Part shown: piece by piece, positions 42,875 to 47,714 of the stretch
Position numbering within the stretch: position 1 is the stretch's first letter
Layout: each line of letters opens with the position of its first letter
Assembly: GCA_046049675.1 (NCBI GenBank)
Contig: JBJORA010000026.1
Location: forward strand, 1 to 47,714
Length of the DNA: 47,714 nt
Direction of reading: 5' to 3'
DNA from: CAIXQW01 sp046049675
GTDB taxonomy: Bacteria > Bacteroidota > Bacteroidia > Chitinophagales > Chitinophagaceae
The notes under the pieces: generated by a model
Told to the model about the DNA's origin: nothing
What the model saw: only the letters and a program-made list of their open reading frames with translations
Databases searched by the model: none
Translations under genes and position numbers: made by a program

Positions 42875-44143
42875 ATGGCTAAGGATAAGGAAATATTCTG
42901 CTCGTTTTGCTTAAAAGGCAAAGCTGATGTAGAAATATTGGTGAGTGGAGCAAAGGGTCATATTTGCGAAAGCTGCGTTAATAGCGCGGTTTATATAATT
43001 GAGCGCGAAACAGGCATGAACCTTGGTAGCCTTGCAGAAGAGAATGGAGGCGGCAATAAACCAAACGCAACAACAAGCAATACATTCAAGCTAAAGCCAA
43101 AAGATATTTTTGAAAAGCTAAACGAGTACGTTATTGGTCAGGATGCCGCTAAAAAAGTACTAAGTGTTGCGATATACAATCACTACAAACGTTTAGGACA
43201 GCCACGTAAGGATGATGTTGAAATTGAAAAAAGCAACATTATCATGATTGGTGAAACTGGTACAGGTAAAACACTGTTAGCGCGCACTGTAGCCAAATTA
43301 CTCAATGTGCCTTTTGCCATTGTGGATGCAACCGTATTTACCGAAGCAGGTTATGTTGGCGAAGATGTAGAAAGCATTTTGAGTCGCTTGTTACAAGCAG
43401 CCGACTACGATGTAGAGGCTGCAGAAAAGGGCATTGTATTTATCGACGAGATCGACAAGATAGCGCGCAAGGGCGACAACCCGAGCATTACACGCGATGT
43501 AAGTGGCGAAGGTGTGCAGCAAGGTATGCTCAAGTTGTTGGAAGGTACAGAGGTACTTGTACCACCACAAGGCGGACGTAAGCACCCTGAGCAAAAAATG
43601 GTAAAGATTAACACTGAGAATATCCTATTTATTTGTGGTGGCGCATTTGAAGGCATTGACAAAGTAATTGCGCGTCGTGTAAGCAGTAGTTCAATTGGTT
43701 TTAAAAGTAGCAACGAAAGTCGTAAGCTCGAGAAAGAAGAGTTGATTGAGTTTGTGAATAGCGCCGACATTCGCACTTTTGGTTTAATACCAGAATTGCT
43801 AGGTAGATTGCCGGTGGTAACTTACTTAAAGCCTTTGGATAGCAATGCGCTTAAGTTAATTCTTACCGAGCCAAAGAATGCTTTGATTAAGCAATACAAG
43901 CGTTTATTTGAAATAGAAGGTATACGTCTTTACTTTGACGAAGAAGCCCTAGAGTATATTGTACAAAAAAGCTTAGAATTCAAATTGGGCGGCCGTGGTT
44001 TAAGAAGTATTTGCGAGGTAGTGCTTAACGATGCAATGTTTGAACTGCCAAGCCAAACCAACGACGACTATTTTGTGGTGGATTTGAAATACGCCAAAGA
44101 AAAATTAGAAAAAAGTAAGTTTAGCTACCTTAAAGTAGCCTAA
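42875..44143 (+). CDS. clpX: ATP-dependent Clp protease ATP-binding subunit ClpX
   Basis: AAA+ unfoldase that feeds proteins to ClpP. 422 residues. N-terminal zinc domain with Cys9, Cys12, Cys31, Cys34; Walker A GETGTGKT (126-133); pore loop YVG (160-162); Walker B IVFIDE (187-192); sensor and arginine regions in IPELLGRLP and GGRGLRSI. The ClpP-docking tripeptide IGF is present in SSSIGFKSS. It is 108 bp downstream of clpP2 with its own promoter element, and an element for the next gene overlaps its stop codon. Confidence 0.97.
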   Translation: MAKDKEIFCSFCLKGKADVEILVSGAKGHICESCVNSAVYIIERETGMNLGSLAEENGGGNKPNATTSNTFKLKPKDIFEKLNEYVIGQDAAKKVLSVAIYNHYKRLGQPRKDDVEIEKSNIIMIGETGTGKTLLARTVAKLLNVPFAIVDATVFTEAGYVGEDVESILSRLLQAADYDVEAAEKGIVFIDEIDKIARKGDNPSITRDVSGEGVQQGMLKLLEGTEVLVPPQGGRKHPEQKMVKINTENILFICGGAFEGIDKVIARRVSSSSIGFKSSNESRKLEKEELIEFVNSADIRTFGLIPELLGRLPVVTYLKPLDSNALKLILTEPKNALIKQYKRLFEIEGIRLYFDEEALEYIVQKSLEFKLGGRGLRSICEVVLNDAMFELPSQTNDDYFVVDLKYAKEKLEKSKFSYLKVA

Positions 44144-44148
44144 CTTTG
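44141..44148 (+). promoter_or_regulatory. -7 promoter element TAACTTTG overlapping the clpX stop codon
   Basis: The TAA stop of clpX is the first part of a perfect TAnnTTTG element. The next ATG lies 22 nt downstream. Confidence 0.5.
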
Positions 44149-44170
44149 AACACTAGTAAAAAAAAGAAAC

Positions 44171-44599
44171 ATGCAAGAACTTATACAGAAAATCGTTACA
44201 GAAGCAGGCATCAGTACAGAACAAGCCACAAAAGCATTCAACACCGTAGTTAGCCATGTAAAGAGCATGGTACCTCCAGCATTTGCAGATAATATCGACA
44301 AGATAATGGCAGGTGGTAGTGCAGGCATGGCAGAAGCAGCAGCTAAATTAGGTGCAAGTGCAGAGCCAGCAAAAGAAGAAGGTTTGCTAGACAAAGCTAG
44401 CGATATGGCAGGTGCTGCTAAAGATAAAATCGTTGACCTTGCAGGCGACGCAAAAGAAAAAATCAGCAACTTTATGGATAAGGATAATTTGGAAGCGCTT
44501 AAAGATAAAGCAGAAGAAAAATTTGATGCCTTAGAAGATAAAGCTGAAGAGATGGCTAAAGATGCCCTTAATAAGATTAAAGGAATTTTTGGTAAATAA
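44171..44599 (+). CDS. Small protein with 11-residue amphipathic (LEA/apolipoprotein-like) repeats
   Basis: 142 residues, no signal peptide. Residues 1-50 form a small helical domain (LIQKIVTEAGISTEQA, MVPPAFADNI) reminiscent of DUF2267/DUF2780-type bundles. Residues 51-70 are an alanine-rich linker. From about residue 72 the sequence runs in 11-residue steps: AKDKIVDLAGD (83-93), AKEKISNFMDK (94-104), DNLEALKDKAE (105-115), EKFDALEDKAE (116-126), EMAKDALNKIK (127-137). Such repeats form long amphipathic helices as in group 3 LEA proteins and apolipoproteins; stress protection or membrane/lipid binding are the options. It has its own promoter element and precedes an acyltransferase by 30 bp. 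Confidence 0.82.
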   Translation: MQELIQKIVTEAGISTEQATKAFNTVVSHVKSMVPPAFADNIDKIMAGGSAGMAEAAAKLGASAEPAKEEGLLDKASDMAGAAKDKIVDLAGDAKEKISNFMDKDNLEALKDKAEEKFDALEDKAEEMAKDALNKIKGIFGK

Positions 44600-44629
44600 T
44601 TCTACGACTAAGCAAACAACTGTTCGCAG

Positions 44630-45484
44630 ATGAACAAGTTTATAGACGTAGCAAAAATATTAAAAGATAAAAATCCTGGTGCCTATAAATGGATGCCAGG
44701 ATTTTTAATTTCGTGGCTTAAGCGCATTATCCACGAAGATAGACTTAATGCTTTTCAAAGCAGAGCACATCACTTAAGAGGATTAGACTATTGCGATGCA
44801 ACCATAGAAGAACTAGGACTAAAGATTGTATGCAAGGGGCTTGAAAATGTACCAACTGAAGGTGGTTGCATTTTAGTTAGTAATCACCCTATTGGTGCGA
44901 TGGATGGTATTTCGCTGCTACAGCAGATTGGCAGACGACGCAAGGATGTACGCTTTTTAGTGAACGATATTCTTACGCGCTTGCAAGGCTTTGCCGAGCT
45001 ATTTGTGCCCGTCAATAAGGTAGGCAGTACAAGCATGGATAATCTTCGTCGCATAGAAGAAGTATTTGCTAGCGACATGGCAGTGCTTGTTTTTCCTGCA
45101 GGCTTAGTTAGCCGCAAGCAAGGCGATGTAATACAAGATTTAGCATGGAATAAGAGCTTTGTTGTAAAAGCACAGAAATATAATAAACCGATAATACCGG
45201 TACATATTAGCGGTAGATTGAGCAATTGGTTTTACGGCCTTAGCAAGTTTAGAAAAATGATTGGCATAAAAGCCAATATAGAGATGCTGTATCTAGCGGA
45301 CGAGATGTTTGGCATGGAAGGTTCTACGATTACCATAACTATTGGTAAGCCAATTGCGCCAGAAACAATAGACAAGCGCTTTAATGCGCAACAGTGGGCC
45401 GCGTGCTTTAGAGCTTATATCTACGACATGGCACAAAATCCTGAAAGTGATTTTGCAGAATTTGCAAGAAAATACAAGGCTTAA
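44630..45484 (+). CDS. PlsC-type O-acyltransferase (GlsA/OlsA-like)
   Basis: 284 residues. The acyltransferase motif is SNHPIGAMDG, a histidine and aspartate separated by five rather than four residues, a variant I recall for this Bacteroidota group; the binding motif FPAGLVSR replaces the usual FPEGTRS. C-terminal KPIIPVHISGR marks motif four. In Bacteroides, a protein of this type (GlsA) adds the second, ester-linked acyl chain to make glycine lipids. The GNAT-type partner that would add the first chain is at 45581. It might instead act in phospholipid synthesis. Confidence 0.82.
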   Translation: MNKFIDVAKILKDKNPGAYKWMPGFLISWLKRIIHEDRLNAFQSRAHHLRGLDYCDATIEELGLKIVCKGLENVPTEGGCILVSNHPIGAMDGISLLQQIGRRRKDVRFLVNDILTRLQGFAELFVPVNKVGSTSMDNLRRIEEVFASDMAVLVFPAGLVSRKQGDVIQDLAWNKSFVVKAQKYNKPIIPVHISGRLSNWFYGLSKFRKMIGIKANIEMLYLADEMFGMEGSTITITIGKPIAPETIDKRFNAQQWAACFRAYIYDMAQNPESDFAEFARKYKA

Positions 45485-45580
45485 GCTGCGTATTTTGTGT
45501 ATATGCCAGCTTGTTAAACAACTATACTTGGCAGTAAAGCAATTTAGTTCTATTTTAGCCAAGCTCAAAAGCAACCCCAG

Positions 45581-46531
45581 ATGCAAGCGCTCATCAACCC
45601 CATATCAATTGATGTACTTAAGCAAGAGCTTAATGAGCAAACCTTTATGCGTAAAACCAATAAAGGTGACAATGAAATTTATGTTGTAAACCAACATAAT
45701 GCGCCCAATGTGTTACAAGAAATTGGCAGACTACGAGAGTTGTCTTTTAGAGAAGGTGGCGGTGGCACAGGCAAGCCAGTTGATTTAGACGAACACGATA
45801 CAGGTAAATATTGCTACCAGCAAATGGTGGTTTGGAATCCTGAAGATCACGAAATTGTAGGTGGCTATCGCTATATAGATTGCAGTAAAGCGCGTGATGA
45901 AAATGGCAACTTGCATTTAAGCACCTTGCACTACTTTAATTTCAGCGAGGCATTTGTAAATAATTATTTGCCACATACGATAGAGCTAGGTCGTTCTTTT
46001 ATACAACCAAAATATCAAAGTAAGGATGGCAACCGCAAAGGTTTGTTTAGCTTAGATAATTTGTGGGATGGCCTTGGTGCCTTGATGGTGGCACATAAAA
46101 ATCTTAAATATTTTTATGGTAAGGTAACGATGTATGCCACCTTCAATCAAGTAGCACGCGATTCTATCATAGCGTTTATGCAACACTATTTTCCCGATAA
46201 GGGAAAGTTGGTTACTACAAAAGCTGGCATGCGTAAAGACATTGTACATGATGTAAGCGACTTTGCACAAAGCTTGGTTGGTCAGCCATACAAAGAGGGA
46301 CATTTGCTATTGACGCATAGAGTAAAAGAGCTTGGCGAAAATATTCCGCCACTGATTAATAGTTACATGAATTTAAGTGCTACAATGAAAACCTTTGAAA
46401 CGGCTGTCAATGCCGACTTTGGTGGCGTAGAAGAAACTGGTATACTTATTGATATAAGAGATATCTATGCTACAAAAAAGGATAGGCACGTATTGACGTA
46501 TGATGAGGCTGCGAGCGCTTACAAACCTTAG
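45581..46531 (+). CDS. GNAT-type N-acyltransferase (GlsB/OlsB-like)
   Basis: 316 residues. The segment VLQEIGRLRELSFREGGGGTG followed by LDEHD and QMVVWNPEDHEIVGGYRY matches the 'hemolysin'/OlsB acyl-homoserine-lactone-synthase-like GNAT fold, which uses acyl-ACP to N-acylate an amino acid. ELGRSFIQPKYQ near residue 140 is a further family hallmark. With the O-acyltransferase one gene upstream it would form the two-step glycine-lipid (or ornithine-lipid) pathway; the amino acid cannot be told from sequence. Its last 32 bp overlap the next gene. Confidence 0.83.
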   Translation: MQALINPISIDVLKQELNEQTFMRKTNKGDNEIYVVNQHNAPNVLQEIGRLRELSFREGGGGTGKPVDLDEHDTGKYCYQQMVVWNPEDHEIVGGYRYIDCSKARDENGNLHLSTLHYFNFSEAFVNNYLPHTIELGRSFIQPKYQSKDGNRKGLFSLDNLWDGLGALMVAHKNLKYFYGKVTMYATFNQVARDSIIAFMQHYFPDKGKLVTTKAGMRKDIVHDVSDFAQSLVGQPYKEGHLLLTHRVKELGENIPPLINSYMNLSATMKTFETAVNADFGGVEETGILIDIRDIYATKKDRHVLTYDEAASAYKP

Positions 46532-47078
46532 TTTATTGCTGATGCTTTGTGCATCTATGTGTGCGTATGCGCAAAATGTAAAAGTAGTTGTCACTGAACA
46601 GGCTAAACTACAAGCCAATCAATTACCATATACAAAACACTTAACCTGGCAAAACTTCAAAGGTGTTATGCCCGAAGACAATGGCTATAGTGCTTTAACA
46701 TCTACACAATTTGGCTATGGCTTAAGCATTAGAACAGTAGACGATAAAAGCACTATTAAGTTTACCCTAAGGTTTTATTTCGACGAACTTGGTAGCAAGA
46801 AAAAAAGTACGGTAAGCGATTCGCTATTAGCACACGAACAAGGCCATCTAGATATAGCCTGGTGCATTTACCAACAGTTTAAAGACTCTGTGCAAGCACG
46901 GCAATGGCAAGCCAAGAATATTCAAGCTGAGGCATCAGAGGTGTTTCATTATTATCAGCAACTTACCCTCGATTTACAACATCAATACGACGAAGCCACG
47001 CAACACAGTGTAAACCGTGAGCAGCAGTTGTTGTGGGATAAAAAAATTGCGGAGATGTTGGCGGCGCTGGCATATTAA
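46500..47078 (+). CDS. Secreted DUF922-like zinc-peptidase-related protein
   Basis: 192 residues. A signal peptide (MMRLRALTNLSLLLMLCASMCAYA) is followed by LTWQNFKGVMPEDNGYSALTST, the typical opening of DUF922 proteins, and by HEQGH in LLAHEQGHLDIA, a zincin-type HExxH motif. The remaining helices are rich in Q and charged residues. DUF922 members are predicted metallopeptidases or relatives; catalysis has not been shown from this sequence. The start overlaps the end of the N-acyltransferase gene, so the two are probably translated together. Confidence 0.8.
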   Translation: MMRLRALTNLSLLLMLCASMCAYAQNVKVVVTEQAKLQANQLPYTKHLTWQNFKGVMPEDNGYSALTSTQFGYGLSIRTVDDKSTIKFTLRFYFDELGSKKKSTVSDSLLAHEQGHLDIAWCIYQQFKDSVQARQWQAKNIQAEASEVFHYYQQLTLDLQHQYDEATQHSVNREQQLLWDKKIAEMLAALAY

Positions 47079-47090
47079 AACTATTTGCAT

Positions 47091-47098
47091 TATCTTTG
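47091..47098 (+). promoter_or_regulatory. -7 promoter element TATCTTTG
   Basis: Perfect TAnnTTTG match in the gap after the DUF922-like gene. Eight bases later an ATG opens only a 15-codon frame (47107-47154), so the transcript could be a long leader for the gene at 47297 or serve that short frame. Confidence 0.4.
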
Positions 47099-47296
47099 AT
47101 TAGCAAATGATGATGAAGGTATCTGATTGTAGGTATACCATTACAGACTGCTAAGCTATCTATCAAAATGTAACGTATTTTGCAGTGAGTATGATGCATC
47201 AATACCAAACCCAATCACCATCTTTTATATACAAAAACAGGGTGGAAATACCTGAACAGCAACTTTCATCTTTTCTACCGAGGTAATTATCAATTA

Positions 47297-47714
47297 GTGC
47301 GTAACATTATTTGCATAGTCATATACCTACTGTTGTGTTTTCACACATCCGCACAAGTGCATCTCTATGATAGCGCCTCTGCTATGCATGGTAAGCAATG
47401 GGTAATGGGTCTAAATAGTATAACAATTGATTTTAGAACTAGTGAACTACCAATTGTTGATACTTTGCGCTACGGCCCCCCTATACCAGGGTGCGTGATA
47501 ATAGATGGTGGCAGTAATATTTGCGACACGTTTGGCAAATTAGCTCTGGTATGTAGTGGCTCTTTTATATACGATAAAAGGGGCTATTCTCTCACGGGAA
47601 TGCAACCAATTAATGTACCGCTAGGTAGAAAATTTTATGACGACTATCCAGAATTTAATCAAATGTCTATATGCTTGCCCAAGTCAAATTGCGAGTATTA
47701 TGTGATATGCACTG
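47297..47714 (+). CDS. Secreted protein, 3' end cut by the window (T9SS-cargo-like N-terminus)
   Basis: An open frame of 139 codons runs to the last base. No ATG occurs in frame after the stop at 47192; the GTG at 47297 gives a signal peptide (RNIICIVIYLLLCFHTSAQ). The following pattern, a W-containing opening, ITIDFRTSELPIV, then GSNICDTFGKLALVCSGSFIYDKRGY and later ICLPKSNCEYYVI, matches the N-terminal repeat of large secreted Bacteroidota proteins (usually 'ASICDxNGNLLFYTNG ... ILPKPG...YY'). Such proteins often end with a T9SS sorting domain, which would lie beyond the window. The start is inferred, the frame is certain. Confidence 0.7.
   Translation, partial: MRNIICIVIYLLLCFHTSAQVHLYDSASAMHGKQWVMGLNSITIDFRTSELPIVDTLRYGPPIPGCVIIDGGSNICDTFGKLALVCSGSFIYDKRGYSLTGMQPINVPLGRKFYDDYPEFNQMSICLPKSNCEYYVICT

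Noticed and set aside
44140..44469. 109-codon frame antisense to the 11-mer repeat gene
   Set aside because: Arises from the repetitive alanine/lysine codons of the real gene read backwards.
45384..45689. 101-codon plus-strand frame bridging the two acyltransferase genes
   Set aside because: Overlaps both real genes in another frame; the gap itself is only 96 bp and holds no supported gene.
47107..47154. 15-codon frame after the TATCTTTG element
   Set aside because: Too short and without family support to call a gene; kept only as a remark on the leader region.
1..47714. CRISPR arrays, insertion sequences, prophage genes, tRNA and rRNA genes
   Set aside because: Looked for on both strands in the gaps and found none; no direct-repeat arrays or transposase-like frames are present.

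Overview
The window looks like chromosomal DNA of a member of the Bacteroidota, perhaps near Chitinophagales (the order is a guess from gene content). Evidence: low to moderate GC; many promoter elements of the Bacteroidota type TAnnTTTG; a T9SS-type C-terminal sorting domain on an endonuclease I; a PorV/PorQ-family protein; an Oar-like TonB-dependent receptor with a carboxypeptidase-regulatory-like domain; several proteins with a TonB C-terminal domain; and the rbfA/FtsX-permease and clpP-clpP-clpX arrangements. It is almost fully coding (46 genes called, two cut by the window ends). I saw no tRNA, rRNA, CRISPR array, insertion sequence or prophage, and no gene-free stretch longer than about 300 bp.

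Layout. 1-6.5 kb: end of a short-chain dehydrogenase, two secreted or outer-membrane proteins, an FtsX/LolE-type permease with rbfA, an MsbA-like exporter, a lipoprotein. 6.6-17 kb: homogentisate dioxygenase and 4-hydroxyphenylpyruvate dioxygenase (two consecutive steps of tyrosine breakdown) separated by three tandem exported proteins built from TonB C-terminal domains, a DUF1648 protein and an L,D-transpeptidase; then a small membrane protein, TauE/SafE transporter, DUF2721 protein, cysteine desulfurase and FabH. 17-26 kb: secreted endonuclease I, then housekeeping genes (YggS, prmA, plsY, a spermidine synthase-like protein, parC, rsmA, a D-2-hydroxyacid dehydrogenase). 26-35.4 kb: a three-gene surface locus (TonB-dependent receptor, 1351-residue secreted protein, PorV/PorQ-like barrel) closed by a strong terminator. 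35.4-44.1 kb: greA, HIT protein, an RprXY-like two-component system downstream of ruvC, a flippase-like membrane protein with rarA, and clpP1-clpP2-clpX. 44.1-47.7 kb: a small protein with 11-residue amphipathic repeats, two acyltransferases resembling the glycine-lipid/ornithine-lipid pair, a DUF922-like zincin, and the start of a secreted protein that runs off the end.

The most notable items: (1) TAnnTTTG elements lie at nearly constant short distances (4-5 nt, sometimes 7) upstream of start codons of unrelated genes, which predicts leaderless or nearly leaderless mRNAs and fixes several starts; (2) the receptor / large cargo / PorV-like locus, with clustered TGTCA half-sites upstream, which could be a dedicated surface-display module; (3) anchorless multi-TonB_C proteins in tandem; (4) an 11-mer repeat protein beside a putative amino-lipid acyltransferase pair; (5) two divergent ClpP paralogues next to one ClpX. 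All functional statements are by recognition of motifs and family resemblance; no search was run.
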